A stretch of DNA of 64,000 bases from NCBI GenBank assembly GCA_942159475.1, contig OW804095.1, positions 60,850,773-60,914,772 on the forward strand. Direction: 5' to 3'. Source of the DNA: Sthenelais limicola. Its lineage: Eukaryota > Annelida > Polychaeta > Phyllodocida > Sigalionidae. The notes beneath the pieces were generated by a model. That model saw only the letters and a program-made list of their open reading frames with translations. It made no database searches and had not been told where the DNA came from. Shown here piece by piece: positions 1 through 11,511 of this stretch; within the stretch, counting starts at the first letter, position 1, and every line of letters starts with the position of its first letter. A program made the translations under genes and the position numbers.

Positions 1-286
1 GGGGGGACCATATTTTCTGAGACATACATGCACTGTTTCCTAGGGCGCTGCATAAAACTGCTGGGGGCACCCCAGAAAAATGTTGGCTTTTGCATACAAA
101 TTGGTGGCTTCTGGTGTATTTTCAGCATAATTCTCAGATTTCAGTGTTCAAATTGTATACATGAGGGTAGGGTGCAGGAGGGGACCAGCCTTCTGCTGTG
201 GTTGGTGTTGGGGGGCGCACCCCCAGAAATATTCACCTTAATTTTTCCAATTTTCCTGGGGATTACCCCTGGGTTCCCACCCCCAG

Positions 287-411
287 TAGTCCCCGTTGGT
301 TGGTCTGAGCTGGCCCATTATAGACGCATAGAGGGCCAGTGGTCACTACCGGTCCCGCTGGCCCTCTATGCCTAGAGAACTTCCGGTAAACAGCCCAATC
401 AACGGGGACTA
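287..411. repeat. Small nested hairpin element (MITE-like)
   Basis: The ends are inverted copies: TAGTCCCCGTTGGTTGG at 287-303 and CCAATCAACGGGGACTA at 395-411. Inside is a second inverted pair, GCATAGAGGGCCAG (327) against CTGGCCCTCTATGC (to 372). The nested hairpin structure with no coding capacity fits a short non-autonomous foldback or MITE. The stretch before it (1-286) holds short G/C-run inverted words but no gene I can support. Confidence 0.6.
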
Positions 412-419
412 AAGCCATT

Positions 420-540
420 AGAGCCTGAGTTTATTGTCCTCGCTGGCCCTCTATGCCTTCGGGAACCTGTCTCGGCCTCCGGCCTCGACAGGATTCCCGT
501 CAGGCTTAGAGGGCCAGCTCGGACAATAAACTCAGGCTCT
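420..540. repeat. 121 bp near-perfect hairpin
   Basis: The outer arms 420-439 and 521-540 are perfect inverted copies (AGAGCCTGAGTTTATTGTCC). The pairing continues inward through GCTGGCCCTCTA.. and a CGGGAACCTGTC/GACAGGATTCCCG pair to a small GC-rich loop. The internal CTGGCCCTCTATGCC word is shared with the adjacent hairpin at 287-411, so the two are probably one family or one compound element. Confidence 0.7.
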
Positions 541-1540
541 AATTGCCCAGTAGGGGGTCCAGGGGGTGCACTCCCTCTCCACTACCTAGCTAGAATTGTC
601 TATCAATTGTAGGCTATAGACACAGCTTTTGACCGAAATTTTAAGTATCCCCCAGTGTACCTCAAGTTTACCCCCCATTGTATCTTCAGTGTACCCCCAG
701 TGTACCTCCAGTGTATTTATAATTAAATCAATGGACTAATTTGACTGATTGACAATTTCGACTTTATGATTGACTTTCTGACTTTACTGTTCGTATAAAG
801 GAAAAATTAGACAAATTAGTACCGGTCTCGCATCCTTGGGCCATTAGGCACTCAAATCTGATCAATTTCCAACTGTCAACTAAATTGTACGGCTAAACGA
901 ATCAGCTAATTATTGCTTTCTTGTTTTTCTCATCATTATTCCTATTACCGTATTCAATTATATAAAAGTATCTTGAATAAATGTAGTTCCGTCAGATTAT
1001 AATTTGTAGATTAACAATGGTATATACATACCCGACAGGCACTGAGTGCAATTGAGTGTGATGGCACTGGGATCATTTTGTGATCGGCCGCAAACCAGTG
1101 AAGTGTGATACTTATAGCTTTGAATCACAGTGAAATGGACATGCTATTAGCCATCATTATGTGAAATCCATTGCGTCTATTTCCTCCTATGTTGTTGGTT
1201 GTCTTACACTTGTGTTGGATCAAGTTGCAAAGATTTTCATGCAAAAAAAATCCAGTCATTATAGAAATGTACAATTGCTCTAGGAATACACTATTTGGGG
1301 GTTGCATTTAGCTTTAAAAGGTATTAAACTGAGCCCACACTGCCTATGGGTGTGCGAATTGTGGTGTGAAAGCAAAGTGTCAAATGAAGGTGTGTGCGAC
1401 ATTGAGGCTGTACTGGCTTCCTGAATTCGAAGAGGCCTGATTTTTCGCACAGAGAACGGCTACTATATCTTGAGATTAAATAATGAAGAACCAGCCACTT
1501 TTATGTCACCATAAAACTTTGAAGTTCAAAAGTCACTACT
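541..1540. other. No gene seen; short AGTGTACC-type repeats
   Basis: Positions about 640-715 carry imperfect repeats of 'cagtgtacccc'. The rest is AT-rich with only short spurious frames on either strand and no splice-supported coding segment. Confidence 0.5.
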
Positions 1541-1640
1541 ATGGGTGGGATCAAAATTACGCATATAATGCGCATTAAAAATCGCGTCCAAATACCCATT
1601 ATTTCATTGTCAGCTGGTGGTGTAACTGGTAACTGGGGTG
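1541..1640 (+). repeat. Dispersed ~100 bp repeat, copy 1
   Basis: The block starts ATGGGTGGGATC, passes through ATGCGCATTAAAAATCGCG and ends AACTGGTAACTGGGGTG. The same order of words recurs at 2326-2431, and the core GCGCATTAAAAATCGCGT recurs near 2980. It is a diverged interspersed family with no coding content. Confidence 0.7.
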
Positions 1641-2325
1641 TATATTAAATACTCTTAATATAAGGAGAATCAAGGCTTAGATCAATCAAATAATAATTCA
1701 TCGCCCGTCCATATTCATTCGGAACATTAACATGAAATAATACAAACACTGTACTAACGAAAACAGATACATCATAATCAGTCAATACTCCCTTCATATT
1801 TTCTTATTATATTCTGATACAATAATAACCCTAATGAGCGGGAAAAGTTGGTAGTCTTTCATTCTACAAAGTCATTATTATTTTCAATATTGTTTATTTG
1901 GTCGTGGACGTTCACCTGACATATCCCGCTCTCTAAATCTGTCAGACTTGTTGACAGTATATAATATAAATGTATTCAAAACGGGTTCCCATGTTCTGGT
2001 ATCTTCATAGAGTGATCGTTTTCTGAACAGAATTTTTATTACATGTTTATACAAAATTGAATTCTGATTCTATTAAGAATATTTGATAAAGCGGCCCACA
2101 CTCGCTAGCATGAGTACCATGGACCACCAGTAATTTCCACAAATTTTCCATATATAGTTGACTGGGAGATTTATTTAAAGAATTATAAGTGACTAAATTA
2201 CAGAAAAGTATTTGCATTTCTTTGTTTTTAAGCTAATAAATGTCGTAACCATCACATACATATTCCAAAATAGTATTTTCTACCTAACTTAGTTCAAATA
2301 GAATTATGATGATTACATTATTATT

Positions 2326-2431
2326 ATGGGTGTGATCTTAATTGCGCATAAAATGCGCATTCAAAATCGCGTCTAAATACTAATTATATCATTTTCATTG
2401 TCAACAGGTGGCGCAACTGGTAACTGGGGTG
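2326..2431 (+). repeat. Dispersed ~100 bp repeat, copy 2
   Basis: Same family and orientation as 1541-1640, matching over its whole length with about 20% differences: ATGGGTGTGATC, then ATGCGCATTCAAAATCGCG, ending AACTGGTAACTGGGGTG. Confidence 0.7.
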
Positions 2432-2975
2432 CATTTACAATTTCTTTTATAATGGAAGTGCCGCTAATACACCGATATATTATGTAGCATTAATACATTA
2501 TATATGTTCCTAACTATTTGATTAGAAACATTACAAGTAATATCTTAATAGTTCATTAGTGTAATTTTATTCATTGTAATAATCAAAACACCCCATATAA
2601 CTGTATACCGAAATGCTATGGGTGCTATGAGAGCACTGTAGATGTTGTACAAGTGCACACACACTAACGAATATGAATTTGGGTAGCTAAACCTGCTATC
2701 TTGGTGAATTGGAAAGAAATGACGAAAATGATGTTGAATAATTGATGTATTACCATGGGCAATTAACTATGAGTAATTCCAAATGATATTATTCTAAAAA
2801 AATGCAATACAATAAGATGAAGATTGTGCATGAAATATCCCGCCCAAATGCCATGAGAATTTGCTAATTATTGCACCAATATTGCGTTATACCCTTAGCG
2901 TGATCATCACGCTATCATTGCGCAATAATTATTGCGTGAAAAGCGTCCACTCTCATCACAGAACTATAGCGAGAT

Positions 2976-3006
2976 GATTGCGCATTAAAAATCGCGTAGA
3001 ATCGCG
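2976..3006 (+). repeat. Dispersed repeat, short fragment (copy 3)
   Basis: It contains only the core GATTGCGCATTAAAAATCGCG of the family at 1541 and 2326. The surrounding 2432-3240 shows repeated 'gcgcaataattattgcg'-type words but no gene. Confidence 0.45.
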
Positions 3007-4433
3007 TTCATTTGCCCGTCGATCTGAGATTGTTGCAAAATGATTTTGTAGCTGAATAAAGCTCTAAAATTTAGAATGACACATGACAAATTCAACAATA
3101 CTTTATGATACGGTACGGTACTTTGTTTTAATTAAAGCCCGTGCTTACGTAATATTAAGAGAGGATAATTGCCAATTTTGATGACTGATGAACCACTAGC
3201 TTATGGTACCTGCCACTAGTCTCTAGTTTGGGACCTCTAGTCTAAGCTGGGCTCCAGACCTATAGGCCTGTGGTATTATAGGCCCAGTGCATTGGACTTA
3301 TCTAGCTGCGATTGGACGCCAAGCCCCAGCTCTGGACTTATAGGCCCCTGGCTGTTACAGAGGTGTTGGACTTATAAGCCCATGCTTAAAAATCGAATTA
3401 AAAACCCACTAGAATTGCAAACATTGGTTAAATTCTTCATGAAATTAATCAGATCACCTATGGGGATCTTTCAAATGTCTTTTGCTGACCTAATATAACA
3501 TACTGTTGTAAATGAAACACTTGTTGAAAGATTGTTTCGAATGCCAATCCTCCTGTTGATCGATTGGCTATATTCCTACTAGTTTAGGAGTTGAAGGGAG
3601 TGATTTTTAATTTAAGTTTTATCCCTGCTTCTAGGTCTGAGTAAATATTCCTGATAGGACTGTGTACATATTTTTTACACTATGCCTAGGCCTATAGAAA
3701 ATTATCATAATAAATGATAAAGGTTGTATGTTGACCGAAACGTCGGACCCCTAATAAACCAAAACCAACCTCACAAACCCCATGTTCTGCTTTCGCCTTT
3801 TTTTTGATTGATTTCAACATCTCGAATCTATCATAATAAAAATCTAACTTGCATATTCATTAATATTCACCATTGCAATGATCAGCCACACAGTGACAGT
3901 ACAGTACTAACCTAGGAGTCCAATTGTGGGGGCCTATAAGTCCAACGCATGGGGCCTATAAGACCAGGGGCCTATAGGTCTGGGGCCCCCTGGACTCATA
4001 GGGTCCTGGTCATGAAGGGACAATTCTGGAATCGCAAAGTCGTGTTCGCATTGGACTTGGCCCCTGGATGTATAGGCCCAGACATATAGGCCTTGCAGAT
4101 TGTTTAAGTGTTAACATCTATGCAAAATTCTGAATTATTAATTAGGTATGTTTGTTGTTTGTCTAAATACTATTAAAAGCCACTGTATAATGGAGAAACT
4201 CTGATTATGGGTGGGTGGGGGTGGGGGGGAAGGTGTAGGAATATAGCCAATCAACGGGAGGATTGGTATTCAACAAAATCTTTCAACAAGTGTTTTCATT
4301 TACAACAGTGTATTAGGTAAGCAAAAGACATTTGAAAGATCCCCTAAGTTGAGTGATGTGATTAAATTCATGAAGAATTTAGCCAATGTTTGCGATTCTA
4401 GTGGGTTTTAATTTGATCTTTAAGTGTAATATG

Positions 4434-4598
4434 ATAGGATGTAACGAGGTTGGTTTCTGACATACTGTACACATTGCTCACAAGTTTTTTTCAACCAGGG
4501 ATTTCACGAGAAGCAGGCTTCGAGTGAAATCCCTGGTCGAAAAAAACGAGTGGGCAACGTGTACAGTATGTCAGAAACTGACCGAGTTACATCCTATT
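4434..4598. repeat. 165 bp hairpin element nested in foldback 1
   Basis: The arms begin ATAGGATGTAAC and end GTTACATCCTAT. They pair through CATACTGTACAC/GTGTACAGTATG and CAGGGATTTCAC/GTGAAATCCCTG to a small loop. The hairpin abuts the TIR element that starts at 4600, so both may be one composite insertion. Confidence 0.7.
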
Positions 4599-4599
4599 T

Positions 4600-4927
4600 T
4601 TATACCACGATCTGATATTTTAAAATAAATTGAAGAAACAAACTATTTATTTACCTCGCTTCTCTCCGATGACCCGCCATATTGTTTTTTTTATACCAAA
4701 GCGCTAGACAAGCGTACAACTGATTGGCTAATCTACGATGAAACGTACGGCATATGACGTCACGTATAGGCATGACATCATGAGCGAGCCTAACCTCAAC
4801 CAATGAGAATGCTTCTTAGATTTAGGCCAAAAAAATGTTCATATTTTCATGCGTGGATCCATTCAACAAAACACGATGGCATGTTTTCACTCATTTGCAG
4901 CGTGTACAACCCCCGATCGTGGTATAA
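4600..4927. mobile_element. MITE with TTATACCACGATC terminal inverted repeats
   Basis: TTATACCACGATC at 4600-4612 faces GATCGTGGTATAA at 4915-4927. The 328 bp between has no coding capacity. It interrupts the right arm of the foldback at 3240-5007. Confidence 0.65.
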
Positions 4928-5529
4928 GCCTATAAGTCTAACACCTCTGTAACGGCTGGGGCTTTTAAGTCCAGAGCTGGGCCTTGGCATCCAATCTCAG
5001 GGGCCTATATTAAAGTTAATCTAACAGTCTGGAGCCCAAAGTACTAGAGTACAGTAGGATAAGCTTACAGTTAACCGGTATGGTATGGTACATGTATACT
5101 GTACATTTTTGCAGGCCTATCTGGTACCGTATCCATCTATATACATGTATTTATTATACATGCATTGCTCTGAAAACAACGTATCTAGAGTGGTTTACGC
5201 ATAGTGCGTATTTCACTAGTGATTTACGTGGGGTTGTCATGGCAACCAATCTGTTTTCTTTAGTAAGATTGCCGGTAAAATTCAAATTTTTTACTCGTTT
5301 TTTTTCTATTTTATGATTGAAAGCATGTATAATAAATCTGTTAACTAACTCGTTGGTTTCAGTTGCTTAGAATATTGCACTCGTTGCTACGCAACTCGTG
5401 CAATATTCACGCTCCTTCAACCAACTCGTTAGTTAACCTGTATATATAGCTACTGTCCCAGGTACATATGGAAGGAAGGGCTGGCTATGTACTGAGTCAT
5501 ATTTTTTTTATAAATGTAAATTCAGAGAT

Positions 5530-8500
5530 TAGTACAGGCATTTTAGCATGGAACCCGGAATAAAATAATGTAAAGCTGATTTTTTGATATATGATGCGGG
5601 ACACATGGGGGAACATTCCCTGAAAAGTCCCCACCTGGGGACCGTGTGCTTTTTGAGATTTTGACGTTTTTGCGTCATTTTCCACAAAATAGCATTGGTC
5701 TCTATGGGAAAAAGCACCTGGTTCAGGCCATTATTGCCAACATTAAGAATATTTGGCATTGTTATTTGCCGGGAATATAACATATATAAAATATACTGTA
5801 CAGGTTGAGGTACCATAGTAAACATGGACGTATGGAGATTCTAAAAATATATATTTCAACAAAATATCTATTTTTAAAAATTTTGTTGCCATGGCAACGG
5901 TCAGATTTTGGTGCAAAAAGCATTTTCTTAGATCAGGTCATAATATTTGGGGACCTAATTCTCTACATTGTGCATGTTGTGACACGTTTTTTAAATTTGG
6001 CATGTTGTTAAATCAGGCCTGAAATTTTCAAAAAGCACCAGCTACAAGTTGGTAGACACCCCTGGTGGCCAGTAGCTGCAAAATTCAAGATGGCCGCCCC
6101 AAACAGTAAATATGGCATATCTTGGCTTCTATTTGGTAGATCTTCAACTATAATACCATTTTATTGATGTTTTTAAGTATGAGGAATTCATTTCTGAAGG
6201 TAACTTTATGTTCCAAGGTCATTTTCAAGGTCAAAATCCAATATGGCCCCTACTGAGTAACAAGAATGTTATTTCAGCACTGGATGTAGGCCTATATGCA
6301 TTCAATAGCCCCCTTCACAAATTCCGTCTCCAGTGTGTACCAGTAACTGCGGGATGAACTTCTGTCATTCTGTGCATGCGCAGTTCAGTTGACTCACCTA
6401 GCTATGCGGGCCAAACCGTCACCCTCCACCGTACACCTACGCTTACTTGTTTTTGTTGATACACTGTTATGAAAGTTGCTATATACTAAAATCTAGCAGA
6501 TAAAATGTCCTCTTGTTAAGCATGACCAATCTTAACATGTCATTTGATAATATTGGATAGCTGATACCATTGTACAATCACTCAAATCCTGGGAGAAGAA
6601 GGAGAAAGTTAGAAGCCTATGGTTAATACATAAAGCTTCTGTGACCTGCCTGCGGAGCTCATAGTTCAGCCGTTTTCCGCCGCTCTTGGTATGGCGCTAC
6701 TGTCAATTTGTAAAGTACCGTATTGGTGTACATATTGATGAATAAGAACAATTCTTTTAGGATCAAGGGTGTGAGGAATCCATATTTTTTTTTTCACTTT
6801 TTTCTTTGTAGGTCATTTTGAAGGTCATGGTTCAATATGGCTGCTGTCAGGAATCAGAATGTCATATATTTTGGCTGCCATTACCACTAAATCAATGTAT
6901 AGTACCAGTTTTTCTATGTTTAAAACTGTGAGGGATCTGTCTCCAAGTCATTTCTCATCGAAGACTGAAATCTTACTCAACAAAACTGATCTGGAAGCCA
7001 TATTAAATTTTGACCTTGAAAAGGATCTATAATGACCTTGAAGCAGAAAATGATCCCAGAAATGGATTCATTACACCTACAAACATAGAATAACTGCTCT
7101 TATACATCGATCTAGAGCTCAAAACATAGAAAAAATGGTATTTTACTTGGATCTAGCAATAACAGCAGTTAAGATATATGATATTCTGGTTCCTAGCAGC
7201 AGCCATATTGAATCATGACCTTCAAGATGACCTCCAAATCAAAAAGTGACATAAAAAAGAGATTCCTCACACCCTTGATCCTAAGAAAATTTTTCTTATT
7301 AATGAATATGTACACCAACGGAATGCATATAGGCCTACCACAAGAGCTGAGATAACATTCTTGTTACTCAGTAGGGGCCATATTGGATTTTGACCTTGAA
7401 AATAACCTTGGAACATAAAATTACCTTCAGAAATGAATTCCTCATACTTAAAAACATCAATAAAATGGTATTATAGTTGAAGATCTACCAAATAGAAGCC
7501 AAGATATGCCATATTTACTGTTTGGGGCGGCCATCTTGAATTTTGCAGCTACTGGCCACCAGGGGTGTCTACCAACTTGTAGCTGGTGCTTTTTGAAAAT
7601 TTCAGGCCTGATTTAACAACATGCCAAATTTAAAAAACGTGTCACAACATGCACAATGTAGAGAATTAGGTCCCCAAATATTATGACCTGATCTAAGAAA
7701 ATGCTTTTTGCACCAAAATCTGACCGTTGCCATGGCAACAAAATTTTTAAAAATAGATATTTTGTTGAAATATATATTTTTAGAATCTCCATACGTCCAT
7801 GTTTACTATGGTACCTCAACCTGTACAGTATATTTTATATATGTTATATTCCCGGCAAATAACAATGCCAAATATTCTTAATGTTGGCAATAATGGCCTG
7901 AACCAGGTGCTTTTTGTTTTCTCAGCTATTTATAGCTGAGAAAACAAATGGGTCACTATGAAATGTGCCAATCACTGATACTGCATCTATATCTTGATAA
8001 CTTGGTTAACTGTCTGTGAGGTGTTTAAGCTTAGATGTGACATCAGGCGAGGATGCCATATCTAATCCTTTCAATCAGTCATAGATTTCACACCTAGATG
8101 TTATTGGAGGCTGATTGACAGCCTTTCTAGGTTTAGCCAAGGGAGTTGATTGGCTGTTAGTTAGATGCTTCTCCAACCATGATAGGTCTGCAGAAGGCCC
8201 TCCCACCTCCCACACCATCCCTCTGCCCACCCCCCTCACCTGCCTCAGGTGCTCAAATGGACACTGCCAAACACATTTTCTAAATTTTAAAAGTAAGTTA
8301 CCAACTATTTAGCCTAGCCTAGCCTAGCTTACTACTTTTTATACGACCAACTCTTTTTTTTACGACCAACTTTTTTTTTACGACCAACTTTTTTTTTACG
8401 ACTATTTTTTTTTACAACTAACTTTTTTTAACAATTTTTTTCCGACCAACTATTTTTTAACAACGATTTTTTTTCGACAAACTTTTTACGACCAACTTTT

Positions 8501-9592
8501 TTTTACCAACTTTTTAACGACAATTTTTTAACGACAATTTTTTTTCGACCAATTTTTTTCCGACCAACTTTTCCGACCAACTTTTTTTAACGACAATTTT
8601 TTTCCGACCAACTATTTTTAACGACAATTTTTTTCCGACCAACTATTTTTTAACGACAATTTTTTTTCGACCAACTATTTTTTAACGACAATTTTTTTTC
8701 GACCAACTTTTACGACAAACTTTTTTTTACCAACTTTTTAACGACAATTTTTTTCCGACCAACTTTTTTTAAACGACCAACTTTTTTTTTCCGACAATTT
8801 TTTCCGACCAACTATTTTTCAACGATAATTTTTTTTCAACGATAATTTTTTTACAACCAACTTTTCTTTACAACCAACTTTTCTTTACAGCCCTGGCTAT
8901 TGCAGAGTTACTCATTATTGGTTACAGTTACTGAAGTGGAAATAAAAGTCAAGTGTATATAAACCCTAGTCTAGTTGACATTTGTATGTCTTTTGTGCCA
9001 TATTAGATTTTACCTTCTGGTCTGTGAGGACTAGTGGAAACTCAGGAGGACTAGTGGATCTTATTTCTACATAGGTATTTCCCTAAGTTTATCATTTTTC
9101 TCCCTTTCTCTACATGTTTCAGAGTTCATGATTTCAATAGTCCTCAGTGACTGGTCATAAATTCAATTCAATTCAATTCAAGAATTCTTTATTGCAATAG
9201 ATGTTGTTTACAATGAGGTGGTCCAGCATTCTAAATAGACAGGTGTCTAGGTAGGTCTTCTGCCTGACATCGGACATAAGTAATTGAGGCTGAGAAATCG
9301 TTTCCATTGGAAACGCCAGGTATATAAATCAAGTTGACACTAATTGTAATATTAAATAGATAAACCAAACTTAACTTGATAATTTCTTAACTTAGTACTT
9401 GTTCCCATAGAGACCAATGCTATTTTGTGGAAAATGACGCAAAAACGTCAAAATCTCAAAAAGCACACGGTCCCCAGGTGGGGACTTTTCAGGGAATGTT
9501 CCCCCATGTGTCCCGCATCATATATCAAAAAATCAGCTTTACATTATTTTATTCCGGGTTTGGCCTAAAATTTACCTAAAATGCCTGTACTA
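5530..9592. mobile_element. Large foldback element 2, arms ~1.1 kb, with insertions in both arms
   Basis: Positions 5533-6303 are repeated in reverse complement at 7320-7916 plus 9406-9592. A diverged inner part, 6719-6905, pairs with about 7130-7320. The outer arms are almost identical (a 207 bp block at 5805-6011 equals 7613-7819 exactly), while the inner arms are clearly diverged. The left arm has an extra ~415 bp (6304-6718). The right arm is split by ~1.49 kb (7917-9405) that contains a T-rich tandem array. The inner sequence is made of diverged units built around 'aaggtcaaaatccaatatggcc'. No transposase is visible. Identical 68-residue frames in the two arms are mirror copies, not genes. 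Confidence 0.8.
8333..8888. repeat. Degenerate tandem array, CGACCAACTTTTTTTT-type units
   Basis: About 550 bp are made of irregular 14-22 bp units, 'acgaccaac' or 'acgacaa' followed by a run of 4-10 T. Unit length varies through the T-run. The array lies inside the segment that interrupts the right arm of foldback 2. Confidence 0.85.
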
Positions 9593-10126
9593 GATATAAA
9601 GTCGTTTCAGCCTTAGAGTCATAGGCATTTTTTAAAAGATATATTTGTTTAGGATTTTGTGTACAAAGTTTAAAAAATCAAATGAGAACAATCATACTCT
9701 TTTTTTTTTCATACTCGTTACTAAACGTCCTCCAGTAGGTAGGGATTTATTTACAATTCAATGTACATTTGTATAATGAGAACACATACACAGTGAATGA
9801 GTTATATACAAGAAGTTAGCCCGGCATGTAGGAATAGTGCCAGTATGAATTGATTTACAGTACTTTGATTCATTTACAATTGTACCGCATACATATAAAG
9901 TGTCGTTTTAACAGACTACAATGCGCATCTTCATTAACCGGTGTCAAAACAAAACTTGTCAAACGCGTATATTTACATTGCTATCAAAGTAGTTTTTAAA
10001 TTGTTTCTTACTGAGATCTATCGTCAATCGGAATTTTCCGTTCTTATATTGTTCTCACATTCTTGGGAAATCTTGACATTCTTGTCATTTTCCAATCCAC
10101 GTGATACCGCTACTTCTAAGTCTTCT

Positions 10127-10543
10127 TTACATGTATGTCTGACGCTCCATGTTCAGTTCCCGGTCAAGTTCAGAAAAACCTATTTCCCTTACTTTGCTAC
10201 TGTTGAATTCTTCCCAGGACGGTCGTTTTGAGGGCCTCGTTCTTTCACAAAACCACTTCCCACATACCACATTGTCCTGCACCTTCTTTAAGATTACTTG
10301 TTCACGCTTTTTCATGTAACGGCGTTTCACAGGCGTAGTTGCGCATCGTTGTGCATGCTCTGGTCCCGCTGGTATAACATCTCGACAGGTTTTCATTGAA
10401 AAAATGGTATACGTCCATGCGTTTTCTGGTAGTTTTTGTAGTGATAAACCCGGAACTTTGACTTTCTTCGCAGCAATCATATGTTTCTTCCGCTGTGTCA
10501 GTAGTGCACTTTGCTCTTTCTTTTTAATTTGTCTTGCAGCCAT
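10127..10543 (-). CDS. Hypothetical lysine/arginine-rich protein, possible single-exon gene
   Basis: A 138-codon open frame starts at an ATG at 10543 and ends at 10127. The product is strongly basic in its N-terminal half, with KKK, RKK and KRRYMKKRE clusters, and ends in a more acidic segment containing PSWEEFNS. I do not recognise a family, and there is no signal peptide or membrane segment. It lies about 0.9 kb upstream of the first FERRY3 coding exon in divergent orientation, so the two could share a promoter region in 10.56-11.4 kb. The frame is longer than chance frames nearby, but it may be only the first exon of a spliced gene, or spurious. Confidence 0.35.
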   Translation of the reverse strand: MAARQIKKKEQSALLTQRKKHMIAAKKVKVPGLSLQKLPENAWTYTIFSMKTCRDVIPAGPEHAQRCATTPVKRRYMKKREQVILKKVQDNVVCGKWFCERTRPSKRPSWEEFNSSKVREIGFSELDRELNMERQTYM

Positions 10544-11511
10544 TGTTGCCTAAGTATTGATCCAAGAATGCTATGTTTAATCCTAGTTGAAGAATTCCGT
10601 TATGGGGCCTTGCAATTGGATATCGTCACGGATTTCTAGAGTCCTCGAGTTATACCTGATTCACTCTATCTATAATTTACAGTGGTATCCGTTTCGCAGC
10701 TCAAGCGCTTTATATACTTATGTGATGCTAGGTTGTGATTGCTGCCCCTGTAGCTTTTTCATTCGTTGAGAGCATTCACACACATCTGGGTGCGAACGCG
10801 AATGTTAAACTATGCTTCAGTACAATTGTTATTAATTACCCATTAACCGTTTAAAATATATGATTACATGTGGTTTTATAACTCGCTTCTGCTATATTGA
10901 AATGATTTTGCCCCTCTTTAATGATCTTAATACCATCCCCCCACAGGGGAATTGTATATCGTAAATTCCTATTCATGTTGTTATGTTAGTCTTGATCCTT
11001 TTATATTAACAGGATCCTCTTTTGTTAGGAACTCCAATAGATTCTTAATTCAGATAGATAGTATGTCTAGGTCTATGTTTCTTTAGGAAGTAATGCGATT
11101 GAATTGAATAATCTTTTATTTGCAATGGTGTACAAAAGGGTTGTGTGCCGTTGAAAAATCAGGTCTTCCAACACATCCGGGCATTGAGCGGACAAATGAT
11201 TTATAAGATTTTATAAAGGAAAATACCACTTTGGTACCGGTATTTGCTGTTTTAATTTGGCTTTTATTGATACATTATAATTCAGAAGTTCCGACCAGGT
11301 TATGATTTTCTTCAGATGATTTATAAAATTAATTCCTAATCATATAATGCGGCGGCTCTGTCAAAAAGAAAACAGGCAATTCGCATCCGCTGCAAAAGAG
11401 TTCAATGCTCATACTCATGATTAATTTCAATGTGCTACTTTCTCACCCTACAGAATATCGCCACATACGACACATACTGTGACATAGCAAGCGGGATCTA
11501 TATCAAACAAT

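Larger units (their letters stand above)
3240..5007. mobile_element. Foldback (inverted-repeat) element 1 with nested insertions
   Basis: The left arm (about 3310-3580) is repeated in reverse complement in the right arm. Positions 3383-3580 match 4234-4425, and 3310-3382 match about 4924-5007. The right arm is split by a 165 bp hairpin (4434-4598) and a TIR element (4600-4927), which must have arrived after the palindrome formed. Arm identity is moderate, with scattered substitutions and short indels, so the structure is old. No transposase is visible; the 68-residue frame at 3292-3498 lies in an arm and is not credible as a gene. Confidence 0.65.

Noticed and set aside
28..375. 115-codon plus-strand frame at the left edge
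   Set aside because: It runs through hairpin repeats, has a low-complexity G/P-rich product and no recognisable domain or splice context.
5805..7819. Identical 68-residue frames at 5805-6011 (+) and 7613-7819 (-)
   Set aside because: They are mirror copies within the arms of foldback 2, without motifs or flanking gene signals.
8333..8888. CRISPR-like or satellite array
   Set aside because: Units are irregular in length with T-run slippage and no unique spacers; a degenerate simple tandem repeat in animal DNA.
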